A DNA stretch of 64,000 nucleotides from Sacculina carcini (lineage: Eukaryota; Arthropoda; Thecostraca; Sacculinidae), in the NCBI GenBank assembly GCA_916048095.2, contig OU696578.1, positions 470,298 through 534,297 on the forward strand, written 5' to 3'. Of the stretch, positions 1-12,300 are shown piece by piece. Each line of letters starts with the position of its first letter. Within the stretch, counting starts at the first letter, position 1. A model generated the notes under the pieces. The model made no database searches, had not been told where the DNA came from, and was given only the letters and a program-made list of their open reading frames with translations. Both the position numbers and the translations under genes were made by a program.

Positions 1-149
1 AGAGGGCGTGGGCGCGCCTAGCGTGGATGACGCTACCCGCTACGAGTCAGTGTGTGTCCAGCAGTGGTTGTGTGCAGGTCGTGACGTTGTTACCCTATTG
101 TACGTGACCGCTTGTAACCACGCTTTATAATACAACTAATAATAAAAAT

Positions 150-640
150 CAATTAATTTGGTTCAACTTTCCTTGATCTGCCGCCAATTTTTTTCAAAAT
201 CTCTACATCTACGAGAACCGTTAAAAAAAATTATTTTGAAAAAACCATGGTTTCAAAAAACAGTTTAAATCAAATGGTTTAACCAGCCGCTTATACCAGC
301 AGGCTACTTGCTATGCAAAAAGTATTTGAACGCAATCAATTATATCTATCTTCAATAGAGACTGTTCTAGAAAGCATTGTTTCATAAAAAAAGTGTTAAA
401 ACGTAAAAAAACACTTGACCAACCAATTAACTTGTCTTGTTCTGCTGCCAACATTTTCTGAATATGTACATAATTAACGAATTTAAAACCAGTTTGAAAA
501 GCATCATTTCATCATAAAAACATGGTTTATTTAAAAAAAACATGATTATTCAATGAATTTGTTTTGTTCTGCTGACAAATTATTTCAAATATCCACATCA
601 TTAAAACCATCTTTAAAAAAAGGGTTTTCTCAATGAAAAC
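150..640. repeat. Degenerate tandem repeat, AT-rich
   Basis: Three diverged copies of one segment can be recognised near 174-215, 440-480 and 562-604. Each has a TCTGCTGCCAA-like core, an AT-rich stretch and a CTACATC/CCACATC-like end. The surrounding A-runs are also similar. No coding frame is visible. The rest of 641-1410 shows no recognisable gene. Confidence 0.4.
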
Positions 641-1410
641 AACCTAAACCACCGAACCCGGATGCACTTTCAAAGTCTCCTGGGATATTTATTGATAAAT
701 ATTTTTGTTTTTTATATTATTATCAAATTATCTTTGAAAGAAGACACGTAAAGATGTACACAACGTCAATTAAACTCATTTCTATGTACTAAAATAAATA
801 CTAATATGTAATAACATCCGATGGCAATTGGGACTAATTCTAAAAAAACAAAAAACAAAAAAACTAAAAAATTATGTTTTTTTGCAAAAAAACGAAAAAA
901 AACGATTTGTTACATCACTTCTCAGGAGGCATCGCGTCAAAGGTGCTGTCTCGTCCAGGCACGTTAGAAAGCAGAAGGAAGCCGGGGATAAAACTGGATC
1001 ATAACGTCGCTGGGTGAATCATCATAGTTCCCCATGCGCAAACGAACACAACCGTGTTTGACCACAATGAGCGCGAGTGATTGTCGGACAAACTTCAGGT
1101 GCGTATTTGTGTCTCGTATTATTTCGCCGTGCTGTTTGGCAAGTCTACGCCGAACTTGCTAATAAACTGGAAAAACCCAGCCGCTTTTTCTGCACTGAAA
1201 CGTTATCATTTCATTTCTCCATGCCTTTCAAAGGCGCATTTATTTAACGATTCAACCTCATTGGCACCTTTATAAAGGTCCATTCTGTCAGTGAATTCCG
1301 CACATTTTACGCCTTGCTAAAGGCGACTGGTTAGTGAATTCTTACGCAAACGTGTTGGCCCTTGTGTAACCCTCCGCGCAGCGGTATATTATCGATTCGC
1401 TTGCTGTATG

Positions 1411-3083
1411 CAGGGCCGGATTTAGGCATGTGGAGACCCCTGGGCAATCTATGTATGGAGGCCTACCATGCTTGAGGCGAGTGGCGAGCGATGCCAGCCT
1501 CACAGGTGGGCGCTGTAATCTCCACCAGAAAATCATCATTGCCGGTCCTGCCAGTAATGAATTTTGGTCATCAATATACATGAGTACAACAATATAATGG
1601 AACAATAACAAACAATACAGTACTACAGAGATGTAGAGTCAGACCTAGGCATAAGGAGTGAGAGAGTGGGATACAGTATCAAAACAAATAGAGAATAGAT
1701 ATTTGCGGAGGGAAAAAGAGAATTGGCGAAAAGAAGGGGAGGAAGTAATAGAGACAGGAAGTGAGTTGTATAGTCGAGGGGCATAGAACGAGAAATATTT
1801 AGCTCATCAAGGTGATTCGTTCAAGGCGCGAGGACAGAACATCGGCACATGCGATTACACAAAGCCATAAAGTACTAATTCGCTTCGTGTGAATTAATGC
1901 GCTGTCTACGGTGTATCCTTGAATGTTAAATAAAATATGAAATATTTACACAAAAAACGACAATCGCAGGTCGCACCGCATCGACTGCTATAACCTGATC
2001 AGTAAAATGCGCTAAATTCCAAATTCATTCATGCACATAACCCAAAACACATGCAGCGTACCTGGGAACTCATGTCTGAAAGAAATAAGAACCAATAATA
2101 ACCCAACTACACAACTACAACCGCACAACACTAATCCAGAGCATGTGCCAGAACATACAATGTATATCCTACAAGCTACAGTGAAGGAAAGGATATGAAA
2201 TTCCTTCAAACGCGGCGATAACAACAAGTATATGTGAAGGAATGCGACATTAAATTCCTTCAAATGCGCCGCAAATGTCGACGGTCGCATCTTGTTCCGT
2301 CACACCGGTCCTACCAGTTATTAATTTTAGTCATCTTAATAACGTTTGCAAAATGACCTCTCCTGACTATGTACACTCAAGTATGAAAAGATTATGAAAA
2401 GCAATGTCAAATAAATAGCATATGCTTTATTACCATAAATCTAAATATGTTGGTTTGCCTTCACTTGTTTTTTTCACACAACATACTGCTCCACATGGTG
2501 GTTTTTCAGCGCATGTAACAATAACAATTAAAATCAATTAAAAATTAAAAATCGAAAACGGATTTGAAATACATGGTCAAGTATTAATGATATCCATGAA
2601 CGATGTGATGTGTGAAAATGATCAGATGTGGCAATATACATATATACACATATACATAACGTATACATACACACATATATATAGACTTACACATCGTATA
2701 TATAAACATGCATCATTATATACATATATACGCTTACATACACATATACATGTAAAATTATGTTGTAGAACTAAGACAGTACGCGTGCAAAAAAAATAAA
2801 TAAAAAAATAAATAAAATCAAACTGATATAAGACGGTTATAAGCGTAGGCTGCTCGGCACCGAAACCAATGTGTCAAAGTTACTGTTTGGATGTACTGTA
2901 GTTTTCCGTGATGAAGAAATAGAAATCATAAATAGCATACTTTTGTTTTATTCCTGACTCAAAAAACGTTTATTCCTCATATATTAACGGAAATTATTCA
3001 AGCTTGGGTGCTATTTTAAGGTCGCCTAAAATGTGGAGGCCCCTGGGCAGGTACCCTCTTTGTCCCCCTTAAATCCGGCCCTG
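1411..3083. mobile_element. hAT-like DNA transposon, non-autonomous, 1.67 kb
   Basis: Perfect 14-bp terminal inverted repeats CAGGGCCGGATTTA and TAAATCCGGCCCTG mark the two ends. The 8 bp outside them (GCTGTATG at 1403-1410, GTTGTATA at 3084-3091) match at 6 of 8 positions, as expected for an old hAT insertion. Sub-terminal sequence (GGCCCCTGGGCA) is shared with the shorter copy at 34035-34303. No transposase frame is visible, so it was probably mobilised by an autonomous relative. The interior includes an AT/CA simple repeat at about 2636-2760. Confidence 0.7.
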
Positions 3084-3316
3084 GTTGTATACGTGCACAA
3101 ACAAATAGATGTTTCTTTTGCTCACTCTATTTGAGTAGGGAGCAGGAGGGAGGGAGGTAGCACTATACACGTGCTGGTGCGCCGATCTCAGAGTCCTCTA
3201 TTTCTCGGGCACGTGCGGCTGCCTGCTGAAACCGCGTGCAGCACTGCTGCTAATAACTGTTGTTTGCCAGTATGCTGTGCCTATACAGGGTATTTATGAG
3301 AAGCTTCTGCTTAAAG

Positions 3317-3611
3317 CAGTGGTCCTTAACCCATGGGAAATGGAAGAGTTGCTAAGTGGGAAGCTAAAGGTCGGACAGAAGGGCAAATGTCTGTTTATAT
3401 AAACTCAAATTCGTTTATTTTTGTTTCTAATGACCTCAAATGACATTTACTTTGATGTGACAACTGAACTTATTGAATTTATCAGCGCTGTTGTGGAAAA
3501 TGAAGATATGGCTAATTGAGAAGTGGGGAATCCTGCCATCGCACCATTGCATATTTGGCGCTGTATCAAATATACATGTTGTAATAAGAAAAAAAAGGTT
3601 AAGAACCACTG
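3317..3611. mobile_element. hAT-type miniature element (MITE)
   Basis: The ends are CAGTGGTCCTTAACC and GGTTAAGAACCACTG, imperfect inverted repeats with the typical hAT start CAGTGGTT. Flanking 8-mers GCTTAAAG (3309-3316) and GCTTAGAG (3612-3619) match at 7 of 8 positions. There is no coding capacity. Confidence 0.75.
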
Positions 3612-4814
3612 GCTTAGAGAATGACCTACATAAACACCACATCGGATACCACGCGCTCATCCAACAATACAAAATGCAGTAGACATCAACTATTCAATGG
3701 AAGATTCAAGACGAAATTCTAGACAAACTTTCAGCCAGGTAATGTAGGACATATTCGGTTATAAACATGCACATGACGGTTCTACATCATATGTTCACGA
3801 TTCGATCAATCTACCAACATCTCAGTGTTGTGCGCGAAAAAAGCTAGTTCCAGACATACATAAACATCAAGCGCCTGCAGGCAATTCAAACAACTTGTCC
3901 TAATTGACATAATATTTCAACTAAGCATGTGGTAAATGCAAGCGTCGCGATTACGGATAAATGACTGTGTGCATCCCTACTGGAGTAGAGGGCGAGCTCA
4001 TAAGCGCTGCCATGATACTTACCATCACCCAGTATGAGAGCATATACTGAGTTTTGATTGCGCCATTTCACTGCATCTTCGAGCTAATAGTAAACTCAAA
4101 ACAGACCAATTTATTATGAAAAACAGTATTCGAAACCAATTTTGAATGCACTGAAAGTGTATTTCACAAGGAACCCGCTACATTAAAAGAAACAAATCAA
4201 AACAAACACGGATTGCACACAACATGAAAAACATACTTCCACCAAAACATAACTAGGAAAAATAAAATTAAACCACACATAATTTAAGATTGATGACCCA
4301 AGATGAACTGCATAACATGGAATTTCGGCTGACCCCGACGAACACTATCTCGCCCTGAAAACAAAGCAATGCATGACACAAGTTGCTCAGTAAACACACA
4401 ATCACCAACACGCGCATAGCACCTGATACAGCAAAATGCTAGCACAGCAATGCAAACCGAACATTAACGACAAAACCAGACCAAATACAACAGAACCAGT
4501 CTCGAAACACGTGGTCATTGTTTACGCGGAGTGAACAGGAATGACCTTGAGACCGTCACCAAGGATAAATTAGTTCGTTAGCTCCAAGGTCGCATTACAA
4601 CCTGCATCGACAACACGTGAACAATGCTCACACATCGAATAAACAAATTTCAGCCGTGCGTCGCTCAAGATACCTCACTCAATTCTGTCTCGATAAAAAC
4701 CACAAGATAAAAGCGATACATAGAAAGACACAGACCACATCCATATATTTGTGTCCATACTGCACAATAATCACGGAAACACAGCGCTAACACTAATAAA
4801 CAAGTTCGTTGATG

Positions 4815-4883
4815 TACACTACATTGATGCATGAAACTTGTACACTACATCGATGCATGAAACTTGTACACTACATTGATGCA
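4815..4883. repeat. 26-bp tandem repeat, about 2.6 copies
   Basis: The unit begins TACACTACATTGATGCATGA and is repeated with one A/G-type change (attgatg versus atcgatg). Confidence 0.8.
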
Positions 4884-4972
4884 AATGAAAATGAGATTCA
4901 GAGGATATATTATTGAGCAGAAGAAAACTGACTGCGACACACAAGGTACTTGGTGAGGATCCAGTAACTTGC

Positions 4973-5009
4973 GCCACACCTAGCGACTGCTTCAGTCACT
5001 AGGTGTGGC
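4973..5009. repeat. Near-perfect hairpin, 17-bp stem and 3-nt loop
   Basis: The left arm starts GCCACACCTAG and the right arm ends CTAGGTGTGGC. Five more pairs follow after a single C-A mismatch, leaving a three-base loop. A third partial copy (AGGTGTGG) follows about 20 bp downstream. It could be a miniature inverted-repeat element or a cruciform former; no RNA gene is implied. Confidence 0.6.
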
Positions 5010-5616
5010 ACAAGTTTCACTAGTAGGTGTGGTTTCACTTGTGGTTTGATACAAGACTCAGTAAGTGACCGTATTTCGTGTCTACCTGCATTTCCCAATG
5101 AGAAACATGCGTGCAGTGCATTCTATCCGCACTCATCACGAATCAGCAGAAAATTGTGAAACATAGTTACAGGGAAATTATCAACTTCACAGATGTGGAA
5201 CGCATCAATGAGGCGTAGAAAAATCAATCAACGCCCAAGGTCAAACCTGAACCAATCATAACCACGCAACTAACCAGTCCATACGATAATGCATTTTAAA
5301 ATGAAACAAAAATGCATTTCTTCTTATTCTCGGTATTATCAAACTGTTTCAACATGAAAACTCACACGAAATATGTACTAAATCACTCACCACAAAGCAT
5401 AACAACAGTTCTTGCGACATAAATTAACTACTTCAACAGCTAAAAAACTACTAATCAGAATACTATTTAAAGCTACTGTAATATATTTTGACAATTACCA
5501 GATACCCTATAATCAATTATACCTAAATAGGTTTTATATCAATAAAACCTTCTAATGCCTAATTATCCTATAATTACCCTAGAACTTCCACGTGAAAACA
5601 AGCATATAGGTTATTA

Positions 5617-6631
5617 CTATAGTTGGGAATTTTGTGATAATTTTTGACGTTTTATGTTTTTATTATGTGACGAAAAATGCCAAAATATGTTACTCAATTT
5701 TCACATATGTAAATTTTGGACTCTTTCGCATAATTTTTGCATTTTAAGCATGTATCCAGCGACATGCATTGGGTAGCCACTCTTAGAGAGGTAAAACTTT
5801 CATAATATTTTACCTTGCTTGAGCCCTTTCTATAATGGTAGTGGTGCAGTGGCGGCTCCAGTTTTTCTCTGGTGGGGGTCTAAGGAAAAAGATACGGGAC
5901 TAGGCAAAACATGAAGAACTGTACCATTTTGGACTTTTGCTTCAAGACGCAATTATCTCATGGTTCGATTCTGCATGTATTTACATTTAACGTTTTTCAA
6001 GTGAGCAGTCGATTTGTTGTGTTGATCGAGCTGCGACTTGTGACCAGCGGACACGTTTTTCTCACATGCAACGCAACACATGCTCCTCCCACCAGACATG
6101 TTTTCCTGGGAAAATTCAATTGAACATTGAATTCCTTCAACCCCTTTGAGCGTGACAATACAGACGCTATTTGAGCAATGTTTGATGAATAATTCCAGAA
6201 AATATAAATATGAAGTACATGTATGTATAATTCTACCTCCCAGAAAGCCAATGCCACGTGCACCTAGCTTGTAGCAATTTGATCTGCATAGCGAGTTATT
6301 GCATACCATCTGGAACCAGTTGTCACGTTGTCGTACTATCAGGAATGTTGCTATATATCCATTGTTAGAGTTGCTGGCATTGATATTGTACCTATATGCA
6401 GTGTTCGAGTGTAACATCAAATATTGAATCCATGATATTTGTGTAATTACAATTATTAACACAATTAACAATTATTAATTTCAGGCGCAACCCATAGAAT
6501 TATATTTGGGCAACATTTTCAGTGAAATGACTTCAGTGAGAATGATTTCAGTAAATTTTATGTTTTTTCGATTAGAATTGACATTTTGTGAAATATATTT
6601 TCATGCGATCATACAAAATTCCCAACTATAG
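5617..6631. mobile_element. TA-flanked inverted-repeat element with nested hAT remnant
   Basis: A 19-bp perfect inverted repeat (CTATAGTTGGGAATTTTGT and its complement) bounds 1,015 bp. The palindromic CTATAG at each end fits a TA target duplication of Tc1/mariner type. Inside, a separate hAT-type left end (CAGTGGCGGCTCCAG) starts at 5847. A minus-strand open frame (about 5953-6080) encodes a C-x2-C-x12-H-x5-H zinc finger of the kind seen at the N-terminus of CGBP1-like/hAT transposases. No catalytic domain is present. Confidence 0.6.
5953..6471 (-). pseudogene. hAT/CGBP1-type zinc-finger remnant
   Basis: The C-terminal part of this frame contains CCVAC, then 12 residues, then H-x5-H followed by a basic tail. 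This is the BED/CGBP1-like finger that precedes the RNase-H-fold core in many hAT transposases. The frame stops right after the finger and nothing resembling the DDE core follows. I read it as a truncated transposase N-terminus inside nested mobile DNA and not as a host gene. Confidence 0.5.
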
Positions 6632-6853
6632 ATATTAACAATAGAATTGACCGAACATAAACATATTGACACGCTCACATATTGTATATATAATATACAA
6701 CATATATAGTATATAATGTAGTATACTGGTTAGTGCAATTGCACTTCAGAACTCAAAGATTCAGAATTCAAAATTGGTATAACAACACTGACTGCAACAA
6801 TCTATTTTCAACTATATTATTATATTTCAATAATTCTCACCTCGGGTAGATCA

Positions 6854-7069
6854 TCACTGACTGTTTTTGCCTGACAGCTTCTTGTGATTTTCAGTATTGC
6901 GCAGCTTGGTCACAATTTTCCTTGTGTGGCCACAAGTATCGTGGTGTCCAGTGTTGATTGCAGCTTCACATTTCGAACGACCCTTACCACCTTTCGACTT
7001 TAAGAACTTATCCTGCTCCATATCGTACTGCTGGTAATCGTCATCGTAAATTTCAGTAGCGCCAGACAT
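6854..7069 (-). CDS. NUPR1: NUPR1-like nuclear protein (71 aa)
   Basis: A single-exon frame of 71 residues. The N-terminal 20 residues are acidic and tyrosine-rich (YDDDYQQYD). A basic NUPR1 domain follows at about residues 26-65, with GKGRSK..A, a GH(T)RKIVTKL core and a NTENHKK end. NUPR1 proteins are small, intrinsically disordered, stress-induced chromatin-associated proteins, typically 70-100 aa, so the length fits. The start was chosen at the second Met of the open frame (7069). It has a purine at -3, and the upstream 14 residues (MCCFATLGF...) are hydrophobic and unlike the family. The usual Asn/Pro-rich linker is altered (NTGHHDTCGH). It is flanked by mobile DNA on the downstream side, with no neighbour that suggests co-regulation. 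Confidence 0.85.
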   Translation of the reverse strand: MSGATEIYDDDYQQYDMEQDKFLKSKGGKGRSKCEAAINTGHHDTCGHTRKIVTKLRNTENHKKLSGKNSQ

Positions 7070-8714
7070 CTCGCACAGTATAACAAACCCTAACGTAGCG
7101 AAACAACACAAGGAGTGTCTTTGTTTACACTAGGACCAAATACGAAAACGAAATACGCAATAGTAGTAAGCCCGTTTCTTATTGGTCCACTATAACTGTG
7201 TTCAGCCAATGAGCAGATACTTCGCATCTTGTATTGCATGACAGGGAAATTCATAATACATAAAAATAACGATATTAACACAAATATTACATTAAAAATG
7301 TATCGCTCATGAAACGGCATCACCTAACGTGTTGAGAATTATTCAAGTAAATTTAGAAAATCCAAAAAAAACTGTCAAGACGTTTTTAGCGCGTAGACGC
7401 ACTTTCGCACTTGGATTTTGGTTTACTTTTGCATCTGAACCTAACCTGTGATAAATACAGTAACCAATAACAAAAACAAGGATTACTTTCGTATTTCGGC
7501 CTTAACGTCGCTCATCGTACTTTACTGAACGTTTAGGTGGGCTTCATATGCAACGAAGGTGATAGCATAACATTACATAGGACGTCTGATGTTGATTTGA
7601 GTACACATTTTCATTTATTTTACTTGAAATTAAGCCACAGGAAAATTTAACCCAAACATTTGTGCATACACTTGTTTTTCCGAGTGTTGTTTCGTGTTCT
7701 TAATTTCCGATGTTTAATTTGTTTTATTGTTTTCTCATTCGTTATTACATTTTATTTCTAGCTTATTTCTTTCTGGTCCCTTCGCGCCCTTGTATCATTC
7801 TGGCGCTATACGAAATACATGTTTGTTGTTGTTATTTTCATTTATAGTAGTATCATCATATTCTGTCTCACGCAAGTTTTATGTACGCTATATGAATTCA
7901 AACACCCCGTATGAGGACAATGTAGACTATTTCAATTCTTCAATAGAACGCAGATACATGGTGTGATTCAATTCTTCAATACAACGCAGATGGTGTGATT
8001 TAATTCTATACACTAGTGTGCTCGATTGTATTTCACACCTGAATGGGTACAACTACGCTAGTAAAATGAAACATTAAATTCAAAACATTGATAAAATCTG
8101 CGATGTTGCAATTTAGTGCTGCAAAAACCAGACAGAATTCATCACACGGGTAATTTAACTTACAATCATAATTTGGTTTTCGCATTTTAACCATATTTAA
8201 ATCATAAGTGAATGCTACGTTTGTAGTCCTTCCCAGTTTAAAAGGATCATGGAAAGCCCCCGAGTGTGTGAGGTTTGCGGTTCGAATCCCGGTTCGGGTT
8301 CGTTCATCAGCACAGCCCCAGTCTACTGGCAGATACCGCTGTAGATGGACTCACAATGGGGCGTGCCAAATAGACTAAACAGGATGTCGTGCACGCCTGA
8401 AATAGCAGTAGCAAGAATAAAGAGATGCTCGAGGTTGTTCGACCGGACAACTTGAGGAACTTCAATAACAAAAGCAAAGTGATGCCTAGCCTCCACTGCT
8501 ACAGAATATGCATGAATTAATGCACATTCATTCAGTTTACAAAATAATAGCTCTTGTGCTTGATTGCGTTTTGCACTGCACACAAACCCCGACATGAAAC
8601 ACAAACAGACGAGCCAAACAAGTGTCCTGTGAAAACCTGCAGTACGGTGAAACTGCATGGATGGACTAGTGTTGAGGCTCGGCGACGTTCAGGCTCGGCG
8701 ACGACGAGCGAGCA
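7070..8714. other. Intergenic region between NUPR1-like and PIGV 3' end
   Basis: AT-rich. It contains a 44-bp direct duplication around 7931-8005 (two copies of a segment including CAATTCTTCAATA). A GGTTCGAATCC box at 8278-8288 matches an RNA polymerase III B box. I could not fold a complete tRNA there, so a tRNA-derived SINE remnant is the most I would claim. PIGV 3' UTR sequence presumably occupies the part next to 8714. Confidence 0.4.
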
Positions 8715-8849
8715 TCAGGTCCAGGGCGCGTTGTTAACAAATAGAGCAGTGCCGATCACGGCGTAGCTAACAAAATAGATTTGCACGAAACGTCCGGCAC
8801 GACACGCCGCGCGCATCGTACAAGTCTCGAGCACAGACTGCGGGCAATG
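8715..8849 (-). CDS. PIGV: PIGV exon 8 (C-terminus)
   Basis: Encodes 44 residues ending FVNNAPWT then TGA, equivalent to the conserved NFLPWT end of PIG-V. The acceptor is a TG-rich run ending TGTGTGCAG, phase 0. Confidence 0.92.
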   Translation of the reverse strand, partial: HCPQSVLETCTMRAACRAGRFVQIYFVSYAVIGTALFVNNAPWT

Positions 8850-9338
8850 CTGCACACACAAACACAATGAGGCACACGACAAGCGTACAATATGAACGTT
8901 TTATTGCTATTTCACTCATGTGCACACACAACCTTCAGATAATCATTTATCTGAAGTAAATCGCTACATAACAGTACAAACGAAGTTGCCTCTTTTTTAG
9001 GACTTATGTTCACCGATTATAAGATGTTTTGTGTATTCAATGAAACAGATTTATAATATAATGTTTGTACAATACTAGGAGAGTATATGCGTAATGTTGG
9101 CAATTTTGAAACATATAAGACTGGGCGTTACCTTGTAAGAGGAAATAGTGCGAGCATGCGGGTGATTTCCTTGTCTTTCATTGCCTGATCGCCGACTAGC
9201 ACCGCCGCCACTGTCTGCCGGCAAAATGAGCCAGGCAGCGTACCAGTACATGACCGGCGAGCTGGCGGCTATGACGCGCGTGGTCACCTGGAACAATGCA
9301 CCACTCTATCATCCACTTGCTACAAGTGTGAATCAGGT

Positions 9339-9379
<41 letters not shown>

Positions 9380-12300
9380 TTCTGCCACCAGTGCAACAGA
9401 ATATCACAGAAGAAGAGCTTTGGTTGATTTCAAAAGAAGCGTGCGTTCATCACTGAATGAACATACTCAAATAGCTGATCTGATGTGAAATGTACACTTG
9501 TCAGTTGACAGGCAAGTAAAAGAGATTCTGAGATAACACACTGTCTAGTGGGCAATAATGAATAGTGAAACAAGACTGTGATTATGACAAACAGTACTGG
9601 AACAACGCCACACAAATGTCAGTAGTACGACACTCATGACACATACAATATCTATTTGTGCAGCATGTTGGTTGAAAGATGAAATGTATTGTATCCATCG
9701 CTACGTATTCTCATGATGTAACAACTCAACAACTGTGATACATCAATAAACAACGACTCATTCAGATTAAACAGCATGATATTGAAATTCCAATACAAAA
9801 TAGGCTGAAAAGTAAGCGTTCTTCACTTGTATTGACACCATAACCGAACGTGAAACAATCGTCTATTCAACGACACAAACATCATAAGCAGAACCAATGT
9901 CACTGAACCAATGTCTTCTTTCCCGTGCACTAACACTCAAACAAGAAATAATATTGCCAAAAACAGTTAGCACAGCTGGATTCATTATATTTATATCATT
10001 ATATTATATCATTATACTATTTTGGTCACGGAAAGATGACATTTATGGAAATTTGAGTAAAGAATACGTAATATGAACAGTCACAGCGGTTCTAGTTGTG
10101 ACACACTGAACCGAACTAATGGAAACGGCCAACGAACTAGCAAATCTTCGTCATTATCAGATGAACGTTTCGAGCGAGTTGTAGCATTATCTGGCCGCGC
10201 AGTTCACGTACAAGTATCAGTCAGCGTGAGCAGTTGATCACACAGACGGGGCGAGCGATGTTTGGCGCGTTGTTCGAGAGCAGCCTCTCGCACCACGTGT
10301 GTCGCCACACTTGCTACTGCAGTCAGCGCCGCCGCCACCAAACGCTGCATTTCATCGTCGCTATCGTCCAGAAACACCATCAAAACGGTCACGTAATGCC
10401 GCGTGCGTACCTCGTGCTCGTGCGCCACGTACCAGTCTCTTGCTGCGAGCCACGTGAACACGGCGGCGGTGGCACGTGCGGCCGCGTGACGCACGTGGCG
10501 CGCGCCATCGTCCAGTCGTTGCAACAGCTGATCACACAAAGCGTGCATGAGCTGATCATGTGGCAGATGGTGGCGCGGTGCCTGTGAGGCAACTGTGGCC
10601 GCACGCACCACACACAGTAGTGCCAGGTGTCGCGTGCGCTGAGTGTCGTCGCTGAGGAGTGCAGTGAGGCCGGTGAGCAGGGCAGTCAGGTCGTCGGTGA
10701 ACAAAGTCACGGGATCTGGCCGCTCGTTATCACCTGCTCCTGCACTTACAGCACAGTCTGCAGCGATGATACCCTCTGAATCTGGCGTTGTATTTTCAGC
10801 CGGCTGCGGAGCGGTAATGCTGAGCTCGGAAACACACTGGCTGAGTGTTTTATAATGATCGGACTCAACCTCGAGGTCCACTCGTCGTAGCACAGCCAAC
10901 ATGCACGCGACAGCCGCAGTACGCAAGGCTGCCTGACTCCGTCCCGCCCTCCACACCACACTGGCGTCTACCACACAGTCGCATATGAACGACCAGTAGC
11001 GACGCAAACACCTGCCACGGTCGCGCTCAATCAACTCCCTGAGCTGCGTGAAACACAACAGTCGCACTTGACAGTCGCAGTCGGGATGACAGGCTGTCTC
11101 CAGCACGGGCATGACGGCTACGAGCAGCGAGTCGCTGGTGTTCTCACACAGCCGCATCAGTGCTAGTAGAAGCAACAACTGCGAACTGCTGGCCGTCCAC
11201 GCACAAGGCTGCATAAGCTCCAGCAGCTGTTTCAATAGCCGCGGCCCGTACACACCCAGCAATTGATCGACACTGCCGACTCGAGCGCTTGTGGCCAGCA
11301 GCCGGATGGTCTGGAAACAACGACACCACAGCCGAGAGTGTTGATGTTGTTGGTCGTCTTGTTGGCAGACAGGGTCGTGAGCAGCCACCGACACGAGCGC
11401 GAAAAACAGATTGTAGGTGAACGTGTCGTTGTTGACGTCGCTGTCATCGACATCATGGTGTTTGCTGCAGTCAGCATGAGAGAGCGGCAATTGTGTACGC
11501 TGACTGTCGGTCGTATCACAGGCAATATCTCTGCTGCTTGTCTCACTGCCACTGCACTCGTCTGACCGACCGTGCTGGCCAGCATGAGAGGCGTGCACAT
11601 CATTGGCTATTGACAGTCGAACAGTGACCAATTGCTCGACCACATCAAGCAGTGCGTCCAGATGACGAGTTGAGTGCGTCCAGCACACGTCACCGTCGGC
11701 CACCAGGTGCGCAGTCTCGGCAGCTAGTTGCGTCACGTGCACACTGCCCGCCAGACATGCGGCCAGTACAGTGAGACGTCCGGTGTGTGAGTGTCCGGCA
11801 AGAGGCCGCATGACGACGGCTCGCACCACGTCGGCCGTCACAAAACAGCCGATCAGACGGGCACACACGAGTAGCTGCTGTCTGAACTGATCTTCTGACG
11901 CGTGTTGGTCGTGAGCAGCCAGACTGATACTCAGTGCGTCCACTATTTGCTGAGTGTAACGACACACTGAGTGTTCGGCGTGCCACACTAGTTGTACCAG
12001 CAGACGAGCCACGGCATCACGCGCCACGTGCTGCCAGTCAGTGAGGTCGGCCAGCGCTGCCGGCACGACGACAAACAGACTACGTTGCACGAGCATACGA
12101 CAGCCGAGCGACGGACGTGCAGCTGGGTCGGGGTGGCCGGCCGGAACAGCGGACGGAAAGTTGAGTTGGTCACGCAGCTCGTCAACGTTGTCCCGCTCGT
12201 ACTGCTCACCAGCTCGCTGCCAGTTGAGTCGCGCGGACGCACTGACCGTCGGAGTCGGGTCATCGAGCGCCGTCAAGATGAGAGGCAGCAGACGGGGCCA

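Larger units (their letters stand above)
3612..5616. other. Intergenic stretch without a recognisable gene
   Basis: AT-rich sequence with only short open frames and no splice-site-bounded coding segment that I can relate to a protein family. It contains the short tandem repeat at 4815-4883 and the hairpin at 4973-5009, listed separately. Confidence 0.5.

Noticed and set aside
8240..8310. Possible tRNA gene at the GGTTCGAATCC box
   Set aside because: The T-loop sequence is present, but no acceptor stem, D-arm or anticodon arm of correct length could be paired. At most a tRNA-derived SINE remnant.
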